Shown: positions 1 through 17,523, counted from the stretch's first letter. The stretch: 64,000 nucleotides of DNA from Marsupella aquatica (GCA_973895155.1 OZ316896.1:17608001-17672000); one strand, 5' to 3'. Numbers and translations are program-made. Notes: generated from the letters alone by a model not told the origin.

Positions 1-326
1 GCAGGAGCGGGGGATCAGCTTTGCAAGCTTTGCAAGCTTGAAACCGGGACTAATGTCAATTGACAGTGTAGACAAACATAAAGCTGAAAAGTATGGCTTC
101 ACTAAATTGCAGTGATCATTACTGGCAGTGAACTCAAGCAGTGAGTTAAGAAACAATGCAGCAAATCCTACTCACCAGTGAACACTTCGATACTCTGCTT
201 TATCAAAGACAGTCAACAAACTTGAGCTTGTCTTTCTTTCCCTGGAGAGCTAGTTCTCAAGGTAGCCCGATGCCTTGGAAAACAACGGAATTGATTATAT
301 TCAATTCCCAAAGAACTCATTCTCAC
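1..326 (-). other. Start of kinesin intron 2, running off the left edge
   Basis: This stretch follows the GT donor at 326/325 of the kinesin gene on the minus strand. I translated it in the expected frames and did not find the next kinesin block (the P-loop GQTGAGKT region), so it is read as intron. The continuation must lie left of position 1. Confidence 0.5.
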
Positions 327-771
327 CTTGGATGATAGGTAAGGCTACAGCATCATAAACCTCAGCCTGGGAACAATCTTTGTAGAAAATCCTGTCGAAG
401 GAAAATGTTGTTTCCGCGCAGTTATCATCCTGCCCGGAAATCATTCATGACCATCAAACTTCAATTGGATACAAAATGTAAATACAGCTAAAGAGGCGCA
501 GAAGACGACTCTCAGTGTAGTACATACCGAAAGGTACATGTTGACAATTGTATACACACGCCGGGCCAATTTGCACCTCTCCTGCTTGCGGCCATTTGCA
601 AACTTACCAGCTACAGATTCTCAGGTCATGCCATTGAACGTGTAGTATGATCCATACCTTCAACGCAAACGACTGATGATCGGCACTTTCAGGTTGAACC
701 ACAGAAGTCCCGTGGCGCGATTCTTTAGAATTTGGTGGTCTGAAACGCACATAAACAGCAACATTCGACAT
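327..771 (-). CDS. KIN-1-like kinesin, N-terminal two exons (partial)
   Basis: Microtubule motor of the kinesin superfamily; only the start of the motor domain is in the window. Coding exon 1 is 771-658 (38 codons, MSNVAVYVRFRP start) and ends at a GT donor in phase 0. Exon 2 is 429-327 and encodes the motor core segment with TFSFDRIFY and VYDAVALPII, which corresponds to the FTFSFDRVFY...VYEFLALPI block that precedes the P-loop in KIN-1 proteins. The two exons join in frame (ALK|DDN). The MSNV-V-VRFRP start followed directly by the SFDR block is characteristic of the plant KIN-1 group, but with only about 72 residues the subfamily is tentative. The ATP-binding loop and switch motifs are outside the window, so activity cannot be judged. 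Confidence 0.72.
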
Positions 772-1825
772 TCTTTCGAATTCCCACTCTCCGCTAAAAA
801 CGCGCAGCAAAGATACTGGCTGTGATCTTTTACTGCACCTGGCCAACACTGGGACAACAATTCGATTGAAAAACTAGGTAAGGTCCTCAAAATGTGACGA
901 AAAGTTACCAGCTCAAGATTTAAAGACTCCCTCCTTCCATTCAGGTGGAGGAAATTCCGTGGAAATTCAGAACAGGACTTAGTTGGATATTCAAGAATTG
1001 CCTTATTCGATAATGGCATTCACCTGGAATTGCAAACTACAGTCCTCCTGCAGTGATTATTGCCAGAATAATTGTCTGCATCATTATATTCAGGTGTAAT
1101 ATTAGCTACCAAGATCGGACTCAGTCGTATGCGTTACTCTTAAATCTCACTCTGGCATACTCTGGTAAACTTTTATAGTCCAAGTCCGTGAGCATTGAGA
1201 CTCTGACATTAAAGAAACACATCGTCGGAATTTGCAAGAAAAGCTCGTCCTGAAGATATTCGGCGTGATCATACCTTAAGCAAATTGTCGATGAACTAGA
1301 GCGACAAAGATTAGGCGGATTCCCGCAGTGCAATCATCATTTGATTCTATGCGTCATTGCAAGATGTTACCTCTCGCCTGCCTCAAGAACACATCCCAAT
1401 GCACCGACAATCCCCAATTACAGTACAATAACGAAAATATCTAGATATTCTTGTATTCTACTGTTTTTAGAAACATTTCCTCCCTTTATTCGCATCGAAC
1501 GCATATCTCAAACATCACATAGTGATCGCTCCCTCGATTGCAGGATCTGATTACGCTGAAAGAAATCAAACCAAATCTAATACAAGTACACGAGTGCGAG
1601 CAATGCTTCAACATCAACTTCAACATAGATTTCGAGATTCATGACTTGAAGCTCGCGCATCGAACACGCAAACTTATCAGTTCAATTTTGTTTCCTGCAC
1701 GAGACTTAAAGTGTCGCCTCACAAGCAGAATCGAAATCCTCTTGAGCTACTGTAGTAACAGGAAGTTTACCTACAATGCGATTTCATAGACCGAGTTGAA
1801 TGAAGCTGAAGAAACGAGAGTGTCC
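772..1825. other. Upstream region of the kinesin gene
   Basis: No convincing coding sequence. It should hold the 5' leader and promoter of the minus-strand kinesin. I see no clear TATA element, simple repeat or conserved protein fragment. Confidence 0.4.
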
Positions 1826-1945
1826 TAGACGATAGGCATCGGGGAATGTCTTTACAATTGTACGTTTCGTAGCTGATGTAGCGACTAGACGATAGGCATT
1901 TGGGAATGTCTTTACAATTGTACGCTTCGTAGCTGATGTAGCGAC
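1826..1945. repeat. 60-bp tandem duplication in the left foldback arm
   Basis: Two copies (1826-1885 and 1886-1945) begin TAGACGATAGGCAT and end GATGTAGCGAC, differing at only a few bases. The right arm of the foldback has one copy, so the duplication arose after the inverted repeat formed. Confidence 0.9.
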
Positions 1946-2510
1946 TGCTTCGGTAGTTGGAATCGTGACCAATCGTTTCAGCTATTTTTACTAACCTGTC
2001 CCCAAACAAAATTAATTAATTATCAACCCGCCCTTCATTCTGTGGGTGGGGCAAGTATTAACATATAGGTTCCAGTTGGCATGTGGTAAGTTGCTACTGG
2101 CTAGCCTTAGTTAACCCTACACAACCCCCTTCCCTGTTGCCGGACACAGTCGCATGTCCCAGGGGGAAGAAAACAGGCCGTTTTCGCTCCACACTCCCCT
2201 CACAAAAACATCCCATACTTTCGGCCCTCATTTCTACTCAGGAAAACACAGCAGGGAAGGGGGTTGAGACGGATTAAGGCTGGCTAGTAGCAACTTGCCA
2301 CATGGCAACAAGAACCCATGTACGAGTTAATACTAACCCAAATACAAAATGGGGGGGCGGGTTGATCATTAATTTTGTTTAGGGAGCATATTAATAATAT
2401 TGGGTAGTTTGTGGGACAGGTTAGTGAAAAGCTGAAAAGATTGGTCACTACTATGACTACCAAAGAGTTGTCAGATCAGCTACAAAGTATACAATTGCAA
2501 AGACATTCCT
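1826..2510. repeat. Long inverted repeat (foldback / MITE-like element)
   Basis: The sequence from about 1826 to 2150 reappears in reverse complement from about 2510 back to 2236. Matching landmarks are GGAATGTCTTTACAATTGTA near 1842 against its complement near 2505, CTAACCTGTCCC near 1991 against GGGACAGGTTAG near 2413, AGTTGCTACTGGCTAGCC near 2088 against GGCTGGCTAGTAGCAACT near 2279, and AACCCCCTTCCCTG near 2122 against CAGGGAAGGGGGTT near 2250. The arms are roughly 270-320 bp with scattered mismatches and small indels, around a loop of about 85 bp (2151-2235). No protein is encoded. It is either a foldback or MITE-type transposon or an inverted duplication. Target-site duplications could not be fixed because the outer ends are diverged. 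Confidence 0.8.
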
Positions 2511-3178
2511 TGATGTCTATAGTGTGTTGTGGAGACTAGGTATGGTCGGCAAGTTTAGAATGCAGTAAAACTCTTGTGTGTTCTCATGAAGATAATCACA
2601 TATGAGATGAACCCCATATCTCTTTGTGTTTAACTAGTGTACTTGTTTGTTGGATGTTCATGGAAATGCAATTGTCAATGTTGTCTTTGCTCAACATGTC
2701 TCACAAAGGGGGCTTTACAAGATGCTGGTGGTTGTTCAATATCTCCCCATCCAAAGCAAAGTTGATGGCCATTTCCTTACACAAAAGTTAAAATGCCTGA
2801 ACTCAAATGTGTCAGGTCTGGAAGTAATCAATGCAATTCCCTGAAAATAAGAGGCTCCAGTTTTTGAGACCAGTTTTTTGGACCACCTCAGGAGGAGGTC
2901 TAAGTTTTGGACATCCATACATGAGGGAAAAAAGGGGACCCACAGGGGGCCTACTGATAGATGACTAGGTTGGGTAATGCTTTTGCTTGATTGTGCCCCC
3001 AAGTTCATGTAAAGTGAAGTGTGGCCTGTTCCCACATATGAATGGCTGAGATTGTATCTCACACTTGGGAAAAAAGGAATTGCTTCTTGTAAAGCCACCG
3101 TAAAGGTACATTCCCATCCACAGGTTAAGAATGATAAGAGTGACCCAGCATTAACCATCACCAGACATGCACCATTAT

Positions 3179-3276
3179 GTTCAAAAACTTAGCTATTCAT
3201 GAAGTGTTTAACCAAATATTTTGGGGTGTTCAAAAACTTAGCTATTCATGAAGTGTTTAGCCAGATATTTTGGGGT
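3179..3276. repeat. 49-bp tandem duplication
   Basis: Two adjacent copies (3179-3227 and 3228-3276) begin GTTCAAAAACTTAGCTATTC and end TTTTGGGGT, with only two substitutions between them. Confidence 0.93.
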
Positions 3277-3820
3277 AATGTGTGCTTTGTAGTCCCAAGA
3301 TTGAACTTCTTTGCCATTTGACACATGGTGAAAAGGTTTGAACCAAGTTACTGCCAATTCCATGTTTACAGCATACAACCATGGGAAACTCTCAAGGTGA
3401 ACAAATCCCAGTGACAAAGAAATATTAGTTCAAGGACCCCTTGGTTATGCAAGCTTGTTTTATTCAACTATTTGGAGCCATGAAGAGTTGCACATTGAAA
3501 ATAGATAGACAAGAGGACAAAGATTAAATGGAGTAGATGAAGTGAAGTTTAAAGGTAGTTAGGACAACTTCATTGACGACAAATGGGATTACATTCATGG
3601 TAATACCAAAGGGTAATTCTCCATGCAAAAAGCTTACCTTTGTACCTTTATGTCTATGCAATACATGTAACATCCCATATAGTTCATGCACAATATTACT
3701 TTGTCCATAGTAGTCGAAAGGTCTTAGAGTCTCTTGGTATGACTCTACCCATAGTAGTTCTGGTATTTCTTACCTTTGCTTTTGTTACTCTATCCGTAGT
3801 AGCCAAAGGGTTTTTTAAGT

Positions 3821-3920
3821 TACCTTGGTAAATGTTAGAGAAGTTGAAAAGTTTTTTGGGTTTCTTCCATTACCTTGGTAAATGTTAGGGTAGTTGAAGA
3901 GTTTCTTGCTACTTATCATT
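3821..3920. repeat. 50-bp tandem duplication
   Basis: TACCTTGGTAAATGTTAG followed by a GTTGAA-AGTTT stretch occurs at 3821 and again at 3871, giving a 50-bp period. The second copy is partly diverged in its 3' half. Confidence 0.8.
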
Positions 3921-5940
3921 GTTTCAAAAATGTATAAATTAAATAGAAAATTGAAATAGATTACCAGAAAACACTGATATAACAATCCCAACTCATCCAA
4001 AATTTCTATTCTTTCACCCCTTTCTTTGTTTATTTGAAATGTTACTTTTCAATTTTCCATTGTTTTTACAGTTACAAGGTCTAACTTTTTTTCTTTGCCT
4101 TGCCTCAAATATAAATAGTCAAATTTGGTTCTTCTTGCATAACTAATGGTTCTTGTTTGTGACAAATCTTGCTAATGTGACCGCATGTGAATTGAGGAAT
4201 TTTGGAACTAAGGAACTTCCCATGTGGGTCCATAATCAACAGTTCGTATGTCAGTTTCATCTAGAGCTCAGTTTGGATCATAATGTCAAGTTACTATAAA
4301 GTGAATCAGGAAGGCCCTTGAACTGAAAGAATCCAGACTAGTGCTCTCTAGTAATGATGATGAGAATTCAATTGGCTCCTCATGCAGAAATATATGAAAT
4401 TGCTTCTATAGCTTTCATCCTATAATCCAGAAACTGCTACCACAGTCCACCAGTTCCACTTCCCTGGCCACGTTATCTACCCCTACCTATTCTACAGCAT
4501 TTGCATCTGCAAGATACAAGTAGCTCATAAGGGAGATAGGGACAGCAAAATTCCATCAATTGCCAACCCTCCTTGCAACTGCCCAGAATTACTAATGGAA
4601 AAGGACTTGAGCACCCAGGAATAGCTTGTTCAGATCACATAGAGTGTACCTCCCAGGGTGTAGCAGAAGATGATATCATATCATGATTCTATGAGAGATT
4701 GGAGCCTTTGTCATCAGGATGCTTTGTGGATGAACTCTATGCAGTTACAAATTTTGAGGAAACCTTCTATTATGGTTGGTGCACAGCCGCTTTCTTAAAG
4801 CCAATGATATTGTCAAGACAATTCTTTCGCTTGTTCAAGCTTATATTGATTCCAGGTACTGTCAAAATTTGCTGTCCAACACAACTGTTTATCTGGTACC
4901 AAAGAATATTGGATGGAGCACCACTCTGACAAGGATAGGAAGCAATCAACGTACCAGCACTACAGTAGGTGTTCGGACAACACTCCACTCGAACAGTAGA
5001 GAAATGTGTCCCCAACACGAGGAGCTCTGAGGTTTGAAGTAGATTTTTGTGCCTCTCTAGACAATTCACATAACCAGATATAAAGACTATGCAGCCTATT
5101 GTGAGGGCATAGCTTTGGTCACGGGCTCGAGTAGTTTTGTTTGATTAGGTGGTTCCATGTTGCAAGCAAATACTGCACTTCTAGACAAAGTACTCCATAG
5201 TGGACCACTTTCTGGGGGTTATCATCTTGTCTTATTGTTGTATGTCATGTTTAAAGCATGGTATGTCCTTAATTTTATTTTCCTACCCTTTGAATAAAAT
5301 GAGGAGCTCCCCTGCTTGAGCCGTATTGCCATCAAGCTTTGCCTCCGATGGGAAAGCCTGGTTTTCTTATCTTTACTTGACGATCTTATTGGACTGGAAA
5401 TCTAGTTCTTTACAAGGCCTTCTTTGTTGTGACCTCTCGTTTGGTTCAAAAATTGGGTGTTTGGGATAGCTATTCATTGAACTTATTATCGCCAACTTTA
5501 GAGTTTGACCTATTGTGACGACAGGTAGGTTTGGTCAAGGGCCTGGTAATTCAAACATGGTGGCCATCCAAACATACACTTAATTTAAATGCGTCACTGT
5601 TGTTCTCGAACATTGCAAATACAGGAAAACAGGTTTGGGAAATAGGGAAATACTATTCTGGAGGTAATACAGAGAGTAACTCTGAATGGGCATTGGAACC
5701 CGACAAGGGCGGTGAACACAGTTCCAGCTCTGCAGTACACAGGTATGTATTCTTTCGGAGCAGGCGTACCTTACCTCTGGCCGTCGATACAAGCTCACCG
5801 ATCGTGACGACGTGGGACTGCGAGAGCCACCGATCAGGTTTCCAGATTGATGGCTGTAATGTTAGGGCAACCAACCAGGTGCTGTTACTTTACCCTTCAG
5901 ACAAACCAAAGGTATAGTAGGTCACGGCAGGTACTGCTGT

Positions 5941-6495
5941 ATTGGGTGCTGCTGGTGAAGAGGAGGAGGAGGCTCTGAAGTTCTTCCCTCGAATCTCTCT
6001 TTTCTTCAGAGAAAGTCGGAGAGAGAGACGCGGAGAGAGACACAGCGTGCGTTTGCGTTTTGCCCTCCTCTCCTGTGTCGACGGACGGAAGGGGTTCCGA
6101 CTTCGGGAGAGTCTCTTCACAGTAAGGTTTAGGATCTGAGGTCGGCGTCGTCGATCTGGAGTGTCTGCTTTTTTCCCTCGTTTCTTCCGTCCGTCTCGTG
6201 GCCGCTTTGCCACCACCGCAAAATTCCTCTGAGTAAGGTGCTGTTGGTTTGCTTTTGGAATCGGAGGGTTTCCCGTCTTGTTCTTGTTGTCATCGTTTCA
6301 TCGATTCATTCTTTCGCTCGTCTGAGAGTAGTGCGGAGGTTGGCGAGGCAGGCGGCTTGTTTGCGGGCATACTTTGTTGGGAGGGGCGAAGGTTTTACGA
6401 TACACGAATCAAGAAAGGTGGAAGGAAACACGAGAAAGGGGTATTGGAGGGGTCGGGAGGTTTGAGAAGCTGGTGGCGGTTCAGTTGAGCGAGAG
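5941..6495 (+). promoter_or_regulatory. Probable 5' leader of the WW/DEAD-box helicase gene
   Basis: GA-rich tracts (for example AGAGAGAGACGCGGAGAGAG near 6010) and TC-rich stretches precede the start codon at 6496, as is common in plant 5' leaders. The transcription start and any leader intron cannot be placed from sequence alone. Confidence 0.45.
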
Positions 6496-11544
<5,049 letters not shown>

Positions 11545-12095
11545 AGGAGCTGCGTCACTGTTGGTTTTCAGTAGTAGGTCCATCGTATTGTTTGATGCTC
11601 TTCAAAAAAATTCTTTTTGGGCAGTTCAGGCCCAGGACCCTGCAGGTATAGGTTATAATGTAGTGGCAGTTCCACTACGAACAGGTGAGGACTGTCAATT
11701 CCGTTTCCTAGTTTTGTTCTCGTCCATTGAAACAGGATGAAACTGGGCGCGATCTGTAGGCTTAGGTTCTATTTCTAGTTTGCGAAGGTAATCAATATAA
11801 TATCTCGGGTGGGATCCTGCTTTAACCTGATTAGGACTGGCACGGAGAGGATTAATATTACCGGCATTCAATCGATCAATCGACATTTTGTTCTGCAATA
11901 TGAAGCCGCAGGATATTGTGATTGGCTTTTTGGTAATTTATTTTCGGCCATACCAATGGTCCCACCTGGTACAGGACGCAGTGTAGCTGTGAACATCGCA
12001 TGATGTTAAACGATATTGACCTATTTTCTTGGAAGGGAAGAGTATCCTGTTATGATGAGTCTGGGTTTTTGTCTAAGAAGCTTTGAATGTTGGGT

Positions 12096-12135
12096 CTTAT
12101 ACTCCGGACATTACGCTTATACTCCGGACATTACG
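12096..12135. repeat. 20-bp tandem duplication
   Basis: CTTATACTCCGGACATTACG occurs twice without a gap, at 12096-12115 and 12116-12135, identical in both copies. Confidence 0.95.
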
Positions 12136-12502
12136 TTCACTTATTGTTGCTTTGGTCGGACTAGCTGTCGTAGTTTTCTCAACCTTCGAAATATCCCCGG
12201 GCACAGTTCAAATGCACCAAGTGCAACAGTCTTCGCATACCATTCTGAAAGATCTCGTCCATAAAAAAGGTATGAGGACGACGGGTATGACTGGTTCACA
12301 AGTATGAGCAACTAATTTAAAGGTCTGACACCGCGGCGAGATAGGGTCTCAAGCCGACTTGGTCAATATATCTGTAGGTTCTTGTTGACTGGAAATATGA
12401 AACGCAGGTCACCCTCTAAGTATCTCTCGTCTTCAAGTGATTGTGGTGGTGAATATCTGTCAGAATGATTAATTCCCTGATATATACTTCAGAATATATG
12501 TT

Positions 12503-12608
12503 GCTTTCTGATGGTGCTCAAGAGGTGGTTATTTGAAGTGACTTAGTGATAAGATGCTTTTTGATGGTGCTCAAGAAGTGGTTATTTGAATGACTTAGGG
12601 ATAAAAAA
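12503..12608. repeat. 53-bp tandem duplication
   Basis: GCTTTCTGATGGTGCTCAAG at 12503 and GCTTTTTGATGGTGCTCAAG at 12556 start two adjacent copies that continue through GTGGTTATTTGAA and GACTTAG, with few differences. Confidence 0.88.
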
Positions 12609-13108
12609 TGTCCTGCCTAACCTCTTTGCCTCTAGCCCAGATTCAATGTAAAGCCGCTATTCTTGCCTTACATCTTGAAAAGGCGATAACTCCTACACAA
12701 CAAGATCTTCATTCTATTTGTGACAACATATGTACAATCAAACTTGCAAAAAATACTTTTTTTTGTTCTAGAAACAAGCAATTGGATATTCATCCTCATT
12801 TTGTACATGAACAATGATTGCAGTCAAATGTCCATTCATGAAAACATTTAAAGTGAGTGAGAGCGTGACCAAAAAGAATACCAAGGATCGAACAAATCAA
12901 TCCATCAACCTAGTATGGCTTCTTATTTTCAATCGTCATTTCAGACACGCAGGATGGAATGCACTCAAACGAAAGAGTGTTGTCTCGGCAAAAACTACTT
13001 GATAACCTAGTGAGATATCTTCAAAACACCCTATGACCATGGCCCCTTGATCCATGTCCATCTCATGTTAATCAAGGTTTTGCCCAAAGGTTGAACACCA
13101 TTTCACAG

Positions 13109-13388
13109 CCATTGACATGCAATCTTATTAAATCATCTACTCTATAACTTCAAATAGATCATAAGTCTTTGGGCTTTATTGAGCTTCAGCCTAGCCTAGC
13201 GGTCCATTGACATACAATCTTATTAAATCATCTACTATATAACTTCAAATAGATCATAAGTCTTTGGGCTTTATTGAGCTTCAGCCTAGCCTAGCGGTCC
13301 ATTGACATACGATCTTATTAAATCATCTACTATATAACTTCAAATAGATCATAAGTCTTTGGGCTTTATTGAGCTTCAGCCTAGTGGT
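13109..13388. repeat. 95-bp tandem repeat, three copies
   Basis: Copies start at 13109, 13204 and 13299, each with CCATTGACAT followed by the TCTTATTAAATCATCTAC core and GAGCTTCAGCCTAG end. Copies 1 and 2 are full length; copy 3 lacks a few bases at its end. The copies are nearly identical, so the expansion is recent. Confidence 0.95.
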
Positions 13389-14904
13389 CCGCTCACTACT
13401 CTGTATATTGTGTCAAATGTCACCTAATCTAATCAGGCAACTTGTTGCTTGAGCTTGATGTTCTTTGGCCTTTGAAGGTGTCCAGAACTTATTCCCACAG
13501 AATCTTGTCACCTGGGGCCTACAGTCCTCCCACGATGTGCAAATTCCAGTGCGGGAACCCCACCACAACAACATAGAATCTGCGAGGGGGTATCGGACTC
13601 ATTGGCAGTGTTGTAATCCATTTGTCTCTATCACCAGCGGATACTTGGATTCAGACCCGCTCTATATATCCGCTTGAAAAATCTATCTCTTGTGGCAATT
13701 TCAACAACACTTGTCTTTGTCACAACATCTGCCTGAGGTTCAGCCCGCCCTTCGCTCTTGATTACCCACTCATTTCCTTGGCATGATTGTATTATGTAAG
13801 TATTGCATCATTGTAAATCTTGTCACAACTAACAATAAGCCACATGCTTCCCTCTTTGGACAATTGTGCTAACAACTTATTCTTCACTGACTTGGCCAAA
13901 CTCTACTCCTCCATATTCCACTACACCATCTGTGGAGGGTTCTGCCAATGCTCATCCACATATTAGTTGAGGATACTATGTCCCCAACTTTGCGTGTCTT
14001 ATCCACTCACATTAGTCAGCACCTCCCTCTTTGATTCAGGCCTAGCTCAAAGGGGGCTGTTGGACTTCTACTAGTAAACATCAGTGATAGCAATGCTAAC
14101 ATTTCTTGTCCTTGTCTACAGTAGTTGTAATCAATGACACTCAACGTCCCCTCGGTTATCCCGTAGAGCACCATTGATTAAGGTAGGGTGCACGGTGTTT
14201 ATGCCGCATTCTCAGTTTAGTTTAGGCTATCCTGGTCCAATCGGTTGTTTGGACCTTGCGGCAAGTGTGTGATATTTGCCCATACACCTCATGTGTTTAT
14301 TCCTTGTCGTTAGAGTTCATAATTAGTGGAAACAGTAAGGTTATCTGAGGTATTATGCACATAACCCATATATTTCAAGGATTGAAAACACTTGTTAAAG
14401 GAAATCAGTGACAATGGAGAGATTGTCAAGCTCGTGCATGCATTTGTGGTTTTATGCACATACCCCATATATTAAAGGGAATAATTGGAGGAACAAGGAA
14501 TATCCTTGATCTAGGAGGAGTAAAACTCTCATCCAAGAGATTTAATTGCACTTAAGAATAAAATATGCCTCAAGCACTTAAAATGTAAACAAATAACCAA
14601 TTGATATCCTACTTGCAGATTTTATGGACTAACCAGAAGATACCCTTCCAAAAGTGGTTAAAAGGACGATAATAGCCTAATTCTTGTCCGCTGGTTCATT
14701 TGGCAGCATCCATTACCCTATTTGGACACACGTGTAAATCTGGGATTATGCAGGTTCGTTGAGGTAGGTTTGGCATTTATAAAGCTAATTGTTGATTTCC
14801 ATTTCCACACTTGCCTCCCCCTACGCTTGTTTGCAATAACAAGGATAGAGGGCAAACGGGTTGAGTAAATGACTATTACTCATAAGACAACATGCACATG
14901 TGGA

Positions 14905-15215
14905 ACATCCAACAAACACACACATACTCAACACAAGATATGTGGTTCACTTGACCAAAGGCTACGTCCATGGATACACACAAGAGAGCTTTATTGAGCT
15001 CTAAGTCCGTCTCTAAAATTGCTTCGTGACAATAGTGTAAGTGTCACTCACTAACTAAGTACTTCAAGTGAATATGATAGTAGTTGTTGAGCATAGACGA
15101 CAATCGCAATGGCAAGCCCATGAACCATCCAACACACAAGAGTCGACATAGAGAGATACGTCGTTCACCTCCACATGAGTCTACGTCCACGGGAACACAC
15201 ATAAGCTTTACTGCA
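14905..15215. repeat. Degenerate direct repeat
   Basis: A block with CATCCAACA, GGTTCAC/CGTTCAC, CTACGTCCA and ACACACAAGAG/ACACACATAAG near 14905-15010 recurs about 220 bp later (15125-15215). It is diverged, so the boundaries are approximate. Confidence 0.5.
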
Positions 15216-15343
15216 CTCTGGGCCGACCGGCCATACCAAGCATCCACAGCACAAGCTCTCTCTATTTCTCAACTAGCTCCGTAACAATGAGCCTGAGTTC
15301 CCACTCTCCAAACAAACATAGCTTGGTTATAGAGTGTGCACAA

Positions 15344-15500
15344 CATGACTAACCTAACCAAGTCTGCGACTAAGGTTAGCCTTAACTACGGTACAGTCGT
15401 AACTCTAGACCTAAGAGTAAATCCTAATAGTAGCATGTCTAACCTTAACCAAGCACCTAACTATGGTCACATAATAACTCTAGACCTCAGAGTAAATGCT
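15344..15500. repeat. Diverged tandem repeat of about 90 bp
   Basis: CATGACTAACCTAACCAAG at 15344 and CATGTCTAACCTTAACCAAG at 15434 open two copies. Both end in AACTCTAGACCT-AGAGTAAAT. Confidence 0.75.
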
Positions 15501-16230
15501 TAACAAAATGGGGTGAATGAAAATTAAAATAATTTCCCTGGTCCAAGAAGGATTGACTCTCCGTGTTTTCACCCCAAATCTCATTCTTGCAATCCAAAGT
15601 GTATCTTTGGCAATGTCTCATCTCTTTGCAAGAATGGGGTTACTAGGAGGAAATGCACAGCCACCAAATGAATACCTCATAATAGGGAACTTAAACAACT
15701 TTGTAGAACAGGTTGGTATGAATAACAACTCAGCAAAATCATTCTGGGAAACATTAAGCAACTAGTCTTTTTGTAACTTGACCTTGGTCAAGTCCTAAAC
15801 TTGCCCAGATGGGAAGTCCAACTCAATCTCCAGATTGGTATAGTTGAACATAGTGTACTTCTTAATGCAAAGGCATTCCCTAAACTTGTTTCATGAGTTG
15901 CTTAAACTTGGTAATGGTTGTGAATTATGTACTTTCCAGTACAATTATCTTTTTTACACACATGCTTACATGCTCACCATGCACTGCATGTGGTGTACCT
16001 TGCCCTGCTCCGGTCTCCTGGTGAGATAGAAAAGTGAGATGAGATATTGATGATTATGGCTTTGGTTTAAGCTAACGGCAATGAAAAATGTTTTTTCAAT
16101 AGAAAGTTAGGATTTGATCCCATTTTTTTCATTTTTATAAGTTAATAAAATGAAAAAGAGCAAGTTAGGCTGAATATTATAGTACATAGATAACGAGAGT
16201 GAATGCCCATACTTGGCATGATAATAGAAC

Positions 16231-16457
16231 TGATGACAAAACTATTATGCATGATCATCATTTTGACATACAGAACATCCCATGGTTGTTTCTATCCACA
16301 TAAATTAGAGTGAGGCCCTAGTCACGGTCTAATTGCATCATTCTGGAAGCCTAGACCCCAACTTTAGTTTTTCTTCACCATTTATTAGTAAAATGTGAAT
16401 AGAAATGATGACAAAAAGCATCATGCATGATCATCAGTTTGACAAACAGAATATTCC
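16231..16457. repeat. Dispersed direct repeat of about 50 bp
   Basis: The block TGATGACAAAA...ATGCATGATCATCA...TTTGACA-ACAGAA occurs at 16231-16282 and 16406-16457. The copies are separated by about 125 bp of unrelated sequence. Confidence 0.75.
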
Positions 16458-17048
16458 ATAGCGTAGTGATTTTTGGAGGCCCCTCCTATATCCATAACCT
16501 CATGCTCGTAAAGTCATGCTCAATAAACTTTTTTGAGATTGAATTTATGTACCATAAGGACAGTTTGGGTTGAGGTTCTAGTCTAAACACTGCTCCCAAA
16601 TTGCTCAGAAAAGCTTTCCTGCTATCACCAGTTAGCTTTTGGTCACTTTCTGGTCATAGTATTACAGCATGGTAACCCAATGCCCAGACCCTCATTATCA
16701 CAGACATAAAATTGGGTGGGGCCCTACTAGAGGTTTCACTCTAGAAACCAACTCTAGCTTCTCATCAGGGTTTATTAGTAAGACTAACTTTAAATTACAT
16801 TGTCACCTAAGATGTTTGAATTTACAATATTGCCACATTATTTTTTGTATTTACAAAAATAACACAGTTTCCCTAATAGTTCCCAAATGGACCACTGAAA
16901 CCCAGCTGGACTGCAAAGAGACCTTACAGGTACGAAGATAACTCTCTTTCTTTCTAAGACCATCCCTACTTATTGGCGTCACCCGTAACCTGGTCCATCC
17001 AGGCTGCAAGGTTCACAGGAGCAGTCCATCCGAGAAATACTTTCTTTC

Positions 17049-17136
17049 GGGATAGGTACGTCCCCTTGACCCCTTCCTTGTGGCTACCATAGTTGCGGGA
17101 TAGGTACGTCCACTTCCTTGTGGCCACCATAGTTGC
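17049..17136. repeat. Direct duplication upstream of CstF64
   Basis: GGATAGGTACGTCC...CTTCCTTGTGGC-ACCATAGTTGC occurs at about 17050-17096 and again at about 17098-17136. The second copy lacks an internal 8-9 bp. Confidence 0.88.
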
Positions 17137-17160
17137 CTTTCCACTCACGCGTAGATTACT

Positions 17161-17216
17161 GCGTTGCCCTGCTTTGCCTTGCCTTGCGTTGCGTTGCGTT
17201 GCGTTGCGTTCCGTTC
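17161..17216. repeat. GCGTT-type pentanucleotide run
   Basis: Imperfect repeats of GCCTT/GCTTT change into five clean GCGTT units and then decay again. This is a local microsatellite in the CstF64 leader or promoter. Confidence 0.9.
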
Positions 17217-17523
17217 TGCGGCGCGGTGCGGTCCTTTCAAAAGCAGCAGAGGCGGATTTGATCCCGCTCGTGCGTGCGTGCATGCCGCGGACGAGGAGGA
17301 GGAGCTTCGCACATTCGGGCTTCGAGAAAAGGGGAGGGATTTGACTGGAGACTAGAGAGAGAGAGGAAGAGAGGACGCGAGGACGAGAGGAAGAGCGATT
17401 TATTCGAGTTCAGCGAAAGGGAGGGAGCGACGGAAAGAGCAACGCGGCCTCTGCTCGTTCGTTCGGTTTTCGGACACTCTGCAGCGGACGGATTCTTATT
17501 ACTGTTCTTGAATTGTTGTCGCT

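Larger units (their letters stand above)
2511..5940. other. Intergenic spacer between kinesin and helicase
   Basis: About 3.4 kb with no recognisable gene. Open frames at 2736-3161 (-) and 5531-5917 (+) match no family I know and have no supporting exon structure. The only clear structure is the two short tandem duplications listed separately. Confidence 0.5.
11545..17040. other. Gene-poor spacer between helicase and CstF64
   Basis: The first few hundred bases are probably the helicase 3' UTR. The rest contains no recognisable coding sequence. It is dominated by short local direct repeats (listed separately) in otherwise AT-rich sequence, and no retrotransposon protein is visible. Confidence 0.5.

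Noticed and set aside
2736-3161. 141-codon open frame on the minus strand
   Set aside because: No recognisable domain, no supporting exons, and it overlaps the low-complexity spacer next to tandem repeats.
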